Below, in pieces: positions 31,993-41,037 of a stretch of 49,276 nucleotides of DNA. This stretch comes from E44-bin88 sp050123275 (GTDB taxonomy: Bacteria; Chloroflexota; Dehalococcoidia; Dehalococcoidales; BS750m-G39): contig JASFHK010000012.1 in NCBI GenBank assembly GCA_050123275.1, positions 1-49,276 of the forward strand, in the 5' to 3' direction. Numbering within the stretch: the first letter of the stretch is position 1; each line of letters opens with the position of its first letter. The notes beneath the pieces are model-generated. The model made no database searches and was not told where the DNA came from. It saw nothing but the letters and a program-made list of their open reading frames with translations. The translations under genes were made by a program, and so were the position numbers.

Positions 31993-33213
31993 ATGTCGTC
32001 CCAACCGGACCAGAACACACCCAAGGTCTTCACCCCCGGGAAAATCGGCAAGCTGGCGCTGCGCAACCGCACCATCCGCGCCGGTTGTTTCGAGGGCATG
32101 TGTTATCAGGGCGCGCCCAGCGACGCGCTCATCGAGCACCACCGCAAAGTCGCCGCCGGCGGCATCGGCATGACCACGGTGGCCTACTGCGCTCCGTCGC
32201 GGGACGGGCTGGCCTTCGGGCACGAGATGTGGCTGCGCCCGGAGATTATCCCCCAACTGCAACGCCTCACCGACGCCGTACACCGCGAGGGCGCGGCGGC
32301 CTCAATCCAGATAGGGCACTGCGGCTTTTTCGCCAACAAATCCGTCATCGGCCAGACGCCCATCGGCCCTTCCCGCAAGCTCTGCCTGTTCCGCTACAGC
32401 TTCTGCCGGGCCATGAACCGGGCGGACATGGAGCGGGTGAAGGAAGACTTCGGCAACGCCGCCAGCCTGGCCGTCCGGGCCGGTTTCGACGCCGTCGAAA
32501 TCCACGCCGGGCACGGCTATCTCTTAAGCCAGTTCCTCTCGCCCTGGACCAACCGGCGCCGTGACGAATACGGCGGCTCCCTAGAGAACCGTCTACGCTT
32601 CCCCACCGCCGTCATCGCACACGTCCGGGAAGCCGTGGGCGCGGACTACCCGCTGATTGTGAAAATGAATGTCGAGGACGGCTTCAAGGGCGGCCTGACC
32701 GTCGACGAAGCGGTAGAGGTGGCCCGGCGGTTCGAGGCCGCCGGCGCCAGCCTGCTCGTCCCCAGCTGCGGCTTCACCGCCCGCACCTCTTTCTTCATGA
32801 TGCGGGGCGAAGTCCCCATCCGGGAATACGTCAGGGCGGAAAAGAACCCGTTCACCAAGATGGGAATGGCCCTGTTCGGCCGCTTCGTGGTCAGAGAATT
32901 CCCCTTCAAGAGGCTTTTCCTTTTCGAGCCGGCTAAGCGCATCAAGAACGCCGTTAACATCCCCGTCGCCTACATCGGCGGGGTCGGCTCGGTTGACGAC
33001 ATGGCGAAGGTAATGGAGGCGGGCTTCGAGTTCGTCGTGCTGGGACGGGCCACCATCAAAGACCCGGAGGTGATAAGGAAAATGGCCTCGGGGGAAATAA
33101 GCGCCGTAGATTGTGACCACTGCAACCGCTGCGTGGCGGCCATGGCGGCGCAGGGCGTAAGCTGCGTATCCGCAAGCAAGGGATTCAAGAGCAAATACCG
33201 AACAACGCCCTGA
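31993..33213 (+). CDS. Old-yellow-enzyme-like NADH:flavin oxidoreductase
   Basis: This 406-residue TIM-barrel flavoprotein follows the OYE/2,4-dienoyl-CoA reductase pattern: FTPGKIGKLALRNRTIRAG, IQIGHCG, the substrate motif FDAVEIHAGHGYLLSQFLSPWTNRRRDEYGGSLENR (about 160-195), and IGGVGSVDDMAKVM with GRATIKDPE near the end. The C-terminus has cysteines spaced CX2CX2CX10C (about 377-393), close to but not the CX2CX3CX11C cluster site I recall for dienoyl-CoA reductases; the NAD-binding domains of the long form are missing. ATG 31993 has no Shine-Dalgarno site and follows tRNA-Trp by 11 nt. Confidence 0.9.
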   Translation: MSSQPDQNTPKVFTPGKIGKLALRNRTIRAGCFEGMCYQGAPSDALIEHHRKVAAGGIGMTTVAYCAPSRDGLAFGHEMWLRPEIIPQLQRLTDAVHREGAAASIQIGHCGFFANKSVIGQTPIGPSRKLCLFRYSFCRAMNRADMERVKEDFGNAASLAVRAGFDAVEIHAGHGYLLSQFLSPWTNRRRDEYGGSLENRLRFPTAVIAHVREAVGADYPLIVKMNVEDGFKGGLTVDEAVEVARRFEAAGASLLVPSCGFTARTSFFMMRGEVPIREYVRAEKNPFTKMGMALFGRFVVREFPFKRLFLFEPAKRIKNAVNIPVAYIGGVGSVDDMAKVMEAGFEFVVLGRATIKDPEVIRKMASGEISAVDCDHCNRCVAAMAAQGVSCVSASKGFKSKYRTTP

Positions 33214-33228
33214 ACCCCGACGTCCCTT

Positions 33229-34245
33229 TCAGGCAGCCTTACCCGCCGTCCGCCAAGCCTTGAGGAAGGCGTCCGCCGCCTCGGGGTCGAACTGGGTACC
33301 CCGGTAACGCTCTATCTCGGCGCAGGCCGCCTCTTTAGACAACGCCTTCCGGTAGGAACGCTCCGAGGTCATGGCGTCGAAGGTATCGGCCACGGCGATA
33401 ACCCGCGCCAGCTGCGGTATCCGTTTCCCCTTCAGGCCGTCGGGGTAACCGCTGCCGTCGTAGTGCTCGTGGTGATGGCGCACCGCATCCAGGATTTCTT
33501 TATCTTCGACGATGGGTTTGAGGATACGCGCCCCGATTTCGCTGTGCAGCTTGATATGCTCGTACTCGGCGGCATCGAGGCTACCCGGCTTGTTTAAAAT
33601 CTCCTCCCTCACCCCTATCTTGCCGATATCGTGGACCAGCCCCGCCAGCCGCACCTTTTCCACGCTTTCCTCGGGTAGGCCCATCTCCTCGGCGATAGCT
33701 ACCGAAAGCTCGGTCACCCGCTGCGAGTGGCCGCTGGTGTAGATATCCTTGGCCTCCAGGGCGTAGGCCAGGGCGGTCACGGCGTTAAAAAACGAGGCGC
33801 GGATTTTCTGGGCCTGCTCCTCCACCTTTTGTTCCAGGTGCAACTGGTAGTCCCGGTTCTCCAGCCTCAGCCGCCGCCGCTCCAGCGCCCGCGCCACGGC
33901 GAAACTGACCTCTTCCAGGTTAAAGGGTTTGGTTATGTAGTCGTAGGCGCCCTTGCGCATGCAGTCGATAGCGGTGCCGGCATCGTTGACGGCGGTAGCC
34001 ATGACCACCGCCGTGTCGGGGTATTTTTGCTTCAGTTCCCCGAGCAGCTCCACCCCCGACTTCCCCGGCATCTTTATATCCAGGATTACCAGCTCGATGG
34101 AGTCGTCCTCGAGCTTCTCCAGCGCCTGGTCGGCGTTAGCCGCTTCCCGGCAGTGGTAGCCCTCGCCGCTCAATTTCTGGTTGAGCAGCTGCCTTATCAT
34201 GGCTTCGTCGTCGACGAGGAGTATTTCTCCCTGCTTCTCGCTCAT
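33229..34245 (-). CDS. Receiver-HD-GYP response regulator (RpfG-like)
   Basis: This 338-residue protein joins a receiver domain (about 1-120, phospho-acceptor Asp 56 in VILDIKMPG) to an HD-GYP domain (about 140-338). The catalytic features HSQRV, HDIGK (about 210-214), HHHEHYDGSGYPDGLKG and ADTFDAMTSER are all intact, so it should hydrolyse cyclic di-GMP. It is the last gene of the five-gene signalling operon and overlaps the preceding receiver gene by 4 bp (ATGA). It is the only obvious output domain of the cluster, which makes c-di-GMP breakdown the probable endpoint of the phosphorelay. Confidence 0.95.
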   Translation of the reverse strand: MSEKQGEILLVDDEAMIRQLLNQKLSGEGYHCREAANADQALEKLEDDSIELVILDIKMPGKSGVELLGELKQKYPDTAVVMATAVNDAGTAIDCMRKGAYDYITKPFNLEEVSFAVARALERRRLRLENRDYQLHLEQKVEEQAQKIRASFFNAVTALAYALEAKDIYTSGHSQRVTELSVAIAEEMGLPEESVEKVRLAGLVHDIGKIGVREEILNKPGSLDAAEYEHIKLHSEIGARILKPIVEDKEILDAVRHHHEHYDGSGYPDGLKGKRIPQLARVIAVADTFDAMTSERSYRKALSKEAACAEIERYRGTQFDPEAADAFLKAWRTAGKAA

Positions 34246-34631
34246 TTCCTTACCTTATCCAGGACATCCCTGATTACGGTCTTCAGTTCGTCCAGGTTAA
34301 ACGGCTTGGGCAGCAGCGGCCGGCCCGCCCGTTCCAAAAAGCTCTTGGTATCCGGGTTTATCGAATCCCCGGTGGTGAATACCACCCCGGCCGTCAGCCC
34401 GGGGTGGTTTTTTTCTATCCATCGAAAAAGCTGCTTGCCGTCCATTATGGGGGTCATGATATCGATGAGGCAGAGGTCATAGTGGTTCTCAGCCAGCTTC
34501 TTCTGGGCCTCGACCCCGTTGACCACGATGTCCACCTCGAAACCCTCGTTGTTCAGAACCCGCTTACAAATCTGACCGATAGACGGCTCGTCCTCGACAA
34601 TCAGTATCCTGACCTTTTGACTATTTACCAC
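34242..34631 (-). CDS. Stand-alone receiver domain protein
   Basis: This 129-residue protein is one CheY-like receiver (acidic pair ED at 13-14, acceptor Asp 57 in CLIDIMTP, Lys about 104 in PLLPKPF). The GTG at 34631 is taken as start: it has an aagggggac site, and it overlaps the kinase stop by 11 bp. A longer frame reaches back to 34712 inside the kinase gene but has no start signal. Lacking an output domain, it probably shuttles phosphate or competes for the kinase. Confidence 0.85.
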   Translation of the reverse strand: MVNSQKVRILIVEDEPSIGQICKRVLNNEGFEVDIVVNGVEAQKKLAENHYDLCLIDIMTPIMDGKQLFRWIEKNHPGLTAGVVFTTGDSINPDTKSFLERAGRPLLPKPFNLDELKTVIRDVLDKVRK

Positions 34632-37600
34632 GCCGTCCCCCTTTCTTTTGCGCGGCGCCGACGGGCAGCTCCACGATAAAGGTGGCGCCCTTACCCGGCT
34701 CGCTCTCGACATATATCCGGCCGCCGTGCTCGGCGACGATGCCGTGGCAGATGCTCAGGCCCAGCCCCGTACCCTTACCCACCTCTTTGGTGGTGAAGAA
34801 GGGGTCGAAGAGGTGACCCAGGTCGTCCTTTTTAACGCCGGGCCCGTCGTCGGCGAAGGAGGCCTTTACTTTGTTGCCCACCTTCTCGGTGATGATGGTC
34901 AGCGTGCCTTTGTTGTGAGCCTCTTTCATAAAGTACTCGGCGTTGATGATGATGTTCAAAAATACCTGCTGCAGCTGGAAGTAGTCGGCCATAACCTCGG
35001 GCAGCTTGGGGTCGAGGCGGGCGTCGACGACGATGTTCTCCAGGTTCTGCTCGTAGGCGCGCAGCTCCAGCACCTTCTGGATAATCTCGTTGATATTGAC
35101 CTGCTGCTTGGCGGCGGCGTGTTTGCGGGCGAAGGTGAGCAGGTTCTTCACCACCTGCGAGGCGCGCTGGGCTTCGCTGTAGACCACGTTCAGGTCCTGC
35201 CTGACGTCCTCGGGCATCTTCTTGTCCAGGAGCAGTTGGGAGAAGCCGATGACGCCCGTCAGCGGGTTGTTCAACTCGTGGGCGATACCCGCCGCCAGCT
35301 CGCCCACCGAAGCCAGCCGGTCGGCGATGACCAGCTGTTCCTGCATCTGGCGGCGCTCGGTGATGTCCCGGTTGATGCCGACGTAGCCCTTGAAATTACC
35401 GGCACCGTCGAAGAGGGGGATACCGCTGGTCTCGCAAATGAGACGGCTGCCGTCCTTGCGAAGATGGGGAATCTCGAAGCCGAAAAAGGGCTCTTTCTTG
35501 GCGCTGACCTCTTTGAAACGCTTGAGCCACTTTTTCGATTCCCCTTTAGCGATAAAGTCGAGGGTACGCATCTTGCCCACCACCTCGTCCACCTCGTAAC
35601 CCAGGACGTCCTTAATCTTGGGGCTGATGAAGGTGAAGAACCCCTGCGTGTCCGTTTCCCAGATGATGTCGCTGGTGGCTTCGACCAGGTTCTTGTACTT
35701 CTCCTCGGATTCTTTGAGCGCCGCCGCCGCCCGCTTGCGCTCGGTGATGTCGCGGACGACGCAGAAGATAAGCTTTTGCCCCGCGTAGTCGGCGCCGTTG
35801 GTGCTGATTTCGACATCGAAGAGGCTGCCGTCCTTGCGGCGGTGCCTCGTCTCGAAGTGGTCGCCCTCGGGGCCGACACTGGCGATCATCTCGGCGACCT
35901 GCTCGCGGGGAAACGAGGCTTCCCAGTCCCAGACGTTGAGCTTGGCGGTTTCCTCCGGGGTGTAGCCCAGCATCTCGGCAAAGCGCCGGTTGGCTTCATA
36001 GACCTTGCCTTCCTCGTCGAGGATAACGATACCGTCGCCGGACTCGTCAATAAGGATACGGTGGCGGGTGGCTTCGTCGGCCAGCGCGTCCTGCGCCTGC
36101 TTGCGCTCGGTAATATCCACCCAGTGCACCAGCAGGTACTGGAACTTGCCGTCTTTTTTCACCGGCACCGAGGTTATTTCCACCCAGAACCTCTGCCCGT
36201 TCTTCCTCTTGAAAAGCTCCAAATCCCGGTCGCCGCCCTGGCGCATCGCCTTTTTGAGGCCTTTGGTAGTCTTCTCCTGCCACTCCTCCGCCCAGTAGCA
36301 GTAAGGGGCTTTCTCGCCGGTAAGCTCCTCGGCGGAAAAGCCGGTCAGCTTTACCATGGCCGGGTTGACGTAGCGCACCGAGGTATCGGGGTTGATAACG
36401 CTGATGGGAATGGGGGAATTGGCCAGCAGCTCGGACTGGAAGGCTTCGCTCTCCCGCAGCGCCTCCTCGGCCAGCTTGCGCTCGGTAACGTCGCGGAAGA
36501 TGCCCTGGGTGGCCACCACCTTCTTGCCGATATAGCGCGGCGCGGCGTTGCCCTCCACCAGAATCTTGCGGCCGTCCTTGGTTGAAAAAGCGGTTTCAAT
36601 GTTCTGGACAGGCTTGCCCTTGACCACCTCGGCTATCATCTGCTCACAGTGCGCCCGCACGTCGGGATGGATAACGTCGAACAGGTTCAGGCCGGGCAGG
36701 TCGGCCTCGGTGTAACCCAGCGTGTCCCGCCAGGCCTTGTTGACGAAAATGATGCTGCCGTCGAGGCCCACGCTCTGAATCATGTCGTGGGCGCCTTCGA
36801 TAACCGCCCGGTAGCGGGCCTCGCTCTCCCGCAACGCTTCTTCCGCTTTCCGGCGCTCGGTGACGTCGACCCAGCTGGTGATGACATAGAGCAGTTCCCC
36901 GTCTTTCTTCACCGGCGCCGTCGTTATCTCGACCCAGAGCTTATCCCCGTTCTTCTTTTTGAAAAGCTCCTCGACCTGGTGACTGCCGCGGGTCATCGCC
37001 CTGTCGAAGCCCTTACGGATTTTCGGGTAGTGCTCCTTGGGCCAGAAGGGGTAGGGCGGTTTTTGGCCGACAAGCTCCTTGGCGGAAAAGCCGGTCAGCT
37101 TTACCAGTGCCGGGCTGACGTATTTCAGCGAGCCGTCGGGGTTGAGCACGGTTATGGGAATGGGCGAATTCGAGAGCAGCCCCGCCTGGAAGGCCTCGCT
37201 TTCCCGCAGTGCGTCTACCGCCCGCTTGCGCTCGGTGATGTCGAGGTGAATGCCCGTCATCCGGACCGGTTTACCCTCTTTGTTGCGCTCGACGACCTTG
37301 CCCCGGTCGAGCACCCACACCCATTCCCCGTTCTTATGCTTCACGCGGGCTTCGCATTCGTAATAGTCGCTCTTGCCGGCAAAATGTTCCTCCAGCAACC
37401 GGCTTGAGATTTTCAGGTCATCGGGATGGGCGAACTCGAACCACTTATCGAAGGTTACCGGGGACAAATCCTCAACGGTATAGCCCACCATTTCAGCAAA
37501 GCGTTCGTTGATAACCACCTCTCCGGTCTGGACATTCCAGTCCCAGAGCCCCAGATTGGTGCCCTCCACCGCCAGGCTAAGCCTTTTTTCACTTTCCTCC

Positions 37601-40569
37601 AGCGCCTCTTCCGCCAGCTTGCGCTCGGTGATATCCTGAACCGTGCCGAGGGAACGGTAGGGCTCGCCCTGGTCATCGTAGAAGGTTTCGCCCCTCTCGT
37701 CGACGTATCTCACCGTGCCGTCTTCGAGCACGATACGATGGGTGACACGATAGGGCGTTTTGTTCTCAACCGAGTCGGTATAGGCCTTATCCACCACATC
37801 CCGGTCTTCGGGGTGAATCCTTTCCTTGAAGGTATCGTAGCTTACCCCCGCCTGCTGCGGCTCCATGCCGTAGATGCGATAGACCTCGTCGGACCAGTGA
37901 AGGGCGCCGGAGGCGACATCCATCTCCCAGCTGCCGATATGAGCCACGCGTTGCGCCTCGGCCAGGTTGGCCTCGCTCCGTTGCAGCTTCTCTTCCGCCT
38001 CTTTGCTCTCGGTGATGTCGACGTCGGCGCCTCTGTAGCCGATAAGCTTCCCCGCCTCATCGACTATGGGTGCCCCGCTGGTGGAGAGCCAGACCACCTT
38101 GCCGTCCTTGCGCACGTTCCGGTTGAGGAACTGGCGGAAGGGCTGCTTCTTGGCGAAGGCGGCCAGGGCACTCTTCTTTAACTCTTCACGTTCGTCGGGA
38201 AGGAACAGGTCGTAAAAGTGTTTGCCGAGCATCTCCTTGGGCTTATAGCCCAGTATCTCCTCGACCACGGGGCTGCTGTAGGTGTATTTGCCCTCGGCGT
38301 CCACCTCCCATATCCACTCCAGAGCGTTTTCGGCGATATCGGCAAAGCGCTGGTTGCTCTCCCGCAATGCTTCATCCGCCTTATGGCGCTCGGTGATGTC
38401 GAGGTGGGTGCCCGTCATCCTGACCGGTTTACCCTCTTCGTCGCGCTCGACGACCTTGCCCCGGTCGAGCACCCACACCCATTCCCCGTTCTTGTGCTTT
38501 ATACGGACTTCACATTCGTAATAGTCGCTCTTGCCGGCAAAATGTTCATCCAGCAACCGGTCCGAGATTTTCAGGTCGTCGGGATGGGCCATCTTGATCC
38601 ACCTATCGATGGTTATCGGGGACAACTCCTCAACGGTGTAGCCCACGATGCTAGCCCAGCGCTCGTTGATAACCAGCTCTCCGGTCTGGACCATCCAGTC
38701 CCAGAGACCCAGGTTGGTGCCCTCCACCGCCAGGCTGAGCCTTTTTTCACTTTCCTCCAGCGCCTCTTCCGCCTTTTTACGCTCGGTGATGTCCTCTCCG
38801 GAGCTTAGCGTGGCTACCGCCCGGCCGTTGTCGTCACGGATGACGCTGTTATGCCAGGCAATAATCCGTTCCTCACCGCTCTTGGTAAGCACGGGGTTCT
38901 CGTGATACTCCATAGGCTCGACTTCGCCGGTCATCATCTTCTCGAATCCGGCTTCGACTTCGGCCCTGACCCTCTCCGGCAGGCAGTTCTGGAACCAGTT
39001 CTTGCCCAGTATCGTCGCTTCTTCGCAGCCCAGTATCTGGCAGCCCTTTTGATTGATAAGGCTGACTTTCTTGTTTTTATCGATAACCATAATCATCACG
39101 GCGGAGATGTCCAGATAGCGCTGGGCCCGGTCTCGCTCTTCTTCCAGGGCTTCATCAGCGCGCTTGCGCTCGATGATGCGGGCCAGATGCCCGGCTACCG
39201 AGTCGATTAGCTGCCTCTCTTCCTTGAGGAAGGGCCCCTCGTCGAACTCGGGTTTCTCCTCCAGGTAAACGACCTCGACCTCACCCGCCCTGGTGCCGTA
39301 AACCTTTATCTGGGCGGACTGCTTCCACCCGCCGTCTTTATCTACATAGTTTTTGGTCTTGAATACCTTGCCGTCGATGGACAGCCGCGCCGCCGTCACC
39401 TCGGGATACTGCCAGCCCGGGGGCAACACCTCGACCACCTTGCGGTAGATTTCGTCAAGGCTCAATGCAGGGTTGTTGCCTATCGTTTCGACGTTATAGA
39501 GGCAACGGATCTCTTTCATGCGCTCCTTGAGGTTATGCTCCGCCCGCTGGCGCGCCGTCTCTTCGTCAATAGCCTTGATGGCAAAGGCCAGGTCGCCGCT
39601 CATCTCCACCAGCAAATCGATTTCGGCGTCGCTGAAACCGTCGGTCTCGCTGCTGTAAACATTGAGCGCCCCGTAAACCTTGCCGCCGTGAATCAAGGGA
39701 ATCGCCGCCGAAGAGTTATAGCCCCGCTTCCGCGCTTCTTCCCGCCAGGGTGCGCTTCTCGGGTTTTCGGCTATGTTCTCGAGCAGGTCGGGCTGGCGGG
39801 TCTTAATGGCCATACCCGTCGGCCCCCGGCCGCTGGGACTGTCGTCCCAGGTGATTTTGACCGAATCCAGGTACTTGTGCTCGACGCCGGCCTTGGCCAC
39901 GGGTATCACCCGCTTGTGGCCCTCCTCGATAAGCCCTATCCAGACGAAGCGGTACTCCCGCACACGGTGCAGTATGCGGCAGGCTTTCTGTAAGAGCCGG
40001 GGCTTATCCTTCTCACGGACGATTAGCTGGTTTATATTTCTTATCGCCATCAGTACCGAGCTAAGGGAACGCAGCTCGTTCTCCGACGCCTCCAGCTCGG
40101 CCACTTTCTCGTTAAGCTTGGCCACCAGGCGCTCGTTGTACTCGGTGAGGTAGAGGGAGGGCTTGGGCGGGGCGGCTTCGGGGGCGAGCAGCTTTCCTTC
40201 CCGGGCCTGTTCGAAGACCTGAGAGAGTATCCTGGCCAGGGATTCGGGCTCGATGGGCTTGCGGATAAAGAGGCTGGCCCCCAGGCTCAGGCCGAACTTC
40301 TCGTCCTCTTTCGAAGTGTAGATAGCGGTGTAAAAAACGAAGGGAATAGCTTTCAGCCGCTTGTCCTGTTTCCACTCGTAGCAGAGCTTGTAGCCGTCCA
40401 TTCTGGGCATCAGGATATCGCTGACCAGTATGTCCGGCGGGCTTTTACGCGCCTGCTCCAGGGCTTCGAACCCGTCCGCCACCGCCGTCACTTCATGCCC
40501 GTAAGCGCGGAGCTGTTTGGCCAGCAGGTTACGGCTGTCGGCATTGTCTTCGACAATTAACACGTTCAT
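34621..40569 (-). CDS. Giant receiver-GAF-PAS(x10) hybrid histidine kinase
   Basis: This 1982-residue cytoplasmic sensor kinase has no transmembrane segment. Domains in order: receiver (1-125, acceptor Asp 51 in SDILMPRMDG), coiled coil, GAF (about 180-345), a second GAF-like domain (about 355-480), ten PAS/PAC units (about 485-1735, each ending in DITER-type linkers), HisKA with AHELNNP (His about 1764) and HATPase with DDGPGV, FTTK, GTGLGLS (about 1850-1965). PAS units 2 and 5 are close duplicates, and 6 and 8 form another related pair. The kinase could sense several ligands, redox state or light through haem or flavin, but no cofactor residue is certain. The N-terminal receiver suggests input from another kinase, probably the one encoded two genes upstream. 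Confidence 0.95.
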   Translation of the reverse strand: MNVLIVEDNADSRNLLAKQLRAYGHEVTAVADGFEALEQARKSPPDILVSDILMPRMDGYKLCYEWKQDKRLKAIPFVFYTAIYTSKEDEKFGLSLGASLFIRKPIEPESLARILSQVFEQAREGKLLAPEAAPPKPSLYLTEYNERLVAKLNEKVAELEASENELRSLSSVLMAIRNINQLIVREKDKPRLLQKACRILHRVREYRFVWIGLIEEGHKRVIPVAKAGVEHKYLDSVKITWDDSPSGRGPTGMAIKTRQPDLLENIAENPRSAPWREEARKRGYNSSAAIPLIHGGKVYGALNVYSSETDGFSDAEIDLLVEMSGDLAFAIKAIDEETARQRAEHNLKERMKEIRCLYNVETIGNNPALSLDEIYRKVVEVLPPGWQYPEVTAARLSIDGKVFKTKNYVDKDGGWKQSAQIKVYGTRAGEVEVVYLEEKPEFDEGPFLKEERQLIDSVAGHLARIIERKRADEALEEERDRAQRYLDISAVMIMVIDKNKKVSLINQKGCQILGCEEATILGKNWFQNCLPERVRAEVEAGFEKMMTGEVEPMEYHENPVLTKSGEERIIAWHNSVIRDDNGRAVATLSSGEDITERKKAEEALEESEKRLSLAVEGTNLGLWDWMVQTGELVINERWASIVGYTVEELSPITIDRWIKMAHPDDLKISDRLLDEHFAGKSDYYECEVRIKHKNGEWVWVLDRGKVVERDEEGKPVRMTGTHLDITERHKADEALRESNQRFADIAENALEWIWEVDAEGKYTYSSPVVEEILGYKPKEMLGKHFYDLFLPDEREELKKSALAAFAKKQPFRQFLNRNVRKDGKVVWLSTSGAPIVDEAGKLIGYRGADVDITESKEAEEKLQRSEANLAEAQRVAHIGSWEMDVASGALHWSDEVYRIYGMEPQQAGVSYDTFKERIHPEDRDVVDKAYTDSVENKTPYRVTHRIVLEDGTVRYVDERGETFYDDQGEPYRSLGTVQDITERKLAEEALEESEKRLSLAVEGTNLGLWDWNVQTGEVVINERFAEMVGYTVEDLSPVTFDKWFEFAHPDDLKISSRLLEEHFAGKSDYYECEARVKHKNGEWVWVLDRGKVVERNKEGKPVRMTGIHLDITERKRAVDALRESEAFQAGLLSNSPIPITVLNPDGSLKYVSPALVKLTGFSAKELVGQKPPYPFWPKEHYPKIRKGFDRAMTRGSHQVEELFKKKNGDKLWVEITTAPVKKDGELLYVITSWVDVTERRKAEEALRESEARYRAVIEGAHDMIQSVGLDGSIIFVNKAWRDTLGYTEADLPGLNLFDVIHPDVRAHCEQMIAEVVKGKPVQNIETAFSTKDGRKILVEGNAAPRYIGKKVVATQGIFRDVTERKLAEEALRESEAFQSELLANSPIPISVINPDTSVRYVNPAMVKLTGFSAEELTGEKAPYCYWAEEWQEKTTKGLKKAMRQGGDRDLELFKRKNGQRFWVEITSVPVKKDGKFQYLLVHWVDITERKQAQDALADEATRHRILIDESGDGIVILDEEGKVYEANRRFAEMLGYTPEETAKLNVWDWEASFPREQVAEMIASVGPEGDHFETRHRRKDGSLFDVEISTNGADYAGQKLIFCVVRDITERKRAAAALKESEEKYKNLVEATSDIIWETDTQGFFTFISPKIKDVLGYEVDEVVGKMRTLDFIAKGESKKWLKRFKEVSAKKEPFFGFEIPHLRKDGSRLICETSGIPLFDGAGNFKGYVGINRDITERRQMQEQLVIADRLASVGELAAGIAHELNNPLTGVIGFSQLLLDKKMPEDVRQDLNVVYSEAQRASQVVKNLLTFARKHAAAKQQVNINEIIQKVLELRAYEQNLENIVVDARLDPKLPEVMADYFQLQQVFLNIIINAEYFMKEAHNKGTLTIITEKVGNKVKASFADDGPGVKKDDLGHLFDPFFTTKEVGKGTGLGLSICHGIVAEHGGRIYVESEPGKGATFIVELPVGAAQKKGGRRGK

Positions 40570-40611
40570 GCTACCACTCCCTCTCCGGACAGCAGTCCTT
40601 GATATATAAAA

Positions 40612-41007
40612 CTACCCCATCCCCCGATTGATGAATCCGGCCACCTGCCCGGGCAGAGCGTCGATGTCTATCGGCTTGGGGATGAAACCGTCGCAGCCCT
40701 CGTTAAGGGCCTTCATCTGGTCCTCCGGTCTGACGCTGGCGGTCATGGCCACAATCGGGATATGGCGAAGCTCGGGCGTCGCCTTGATGCGCTGCGTCGC
40801 CTCCAGGCCGCTGATTCCGCCGGGCAAGCGCACGTCCATCAGAATCAAGTCGGGGATTTCTCTCCCGGCCAGGCTGATTGCCTCCTCGCCGCTGCTGGCC
40901 CCGACAATCTCGTAACCGTGGCGCTTCAGGACTTTGGCCGCCAGCACACGGCTGTCCTCCTTGTCATCGACTATCATCACTTTCTTAACCATCTTTTCTA
41001 TAGCCAT
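40612..41007 (-). CDS. Stand-alone receiver domain protein between two kinases
   Basis: This 131-residue CheY-like receiver has the acidic pair DD (14-15), acceptor Asp 58 in LILMDVRLPG, and Lys in IPKPIDID. ATG 41007 is chosen because gggaggtgg lies 5 nt upstream; an upstream GTG at 41016 falls inside that site. It lies between the membrane kinase and the giant kinase and is the natural carrier of phosphate between them. Confidence 0.88.
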   Translation of the reverse strand: MAIEKMVKKVMIVDDKEDSRVLAAKVLKRHGYEIVGASSGEEAISLAGREIPDLILMDVRLPGGISGLEATQRIKATPELRHIPIVAMTASVRPEDQMKALNEGCDGFIPKPIDIDALPGQVAGFINRGMG

Positions 41008-41037
41008 TACAACCACCTCCCGAACGCGTTATTATCG

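Noticed and set aside
34648..36585. 645-codon open frame opposite the giant kinase
   Set aside because: High GC coding DNA leaves long antisense frames. The translation has no recognisable domain and the kinase on the other strand is unambiguous.
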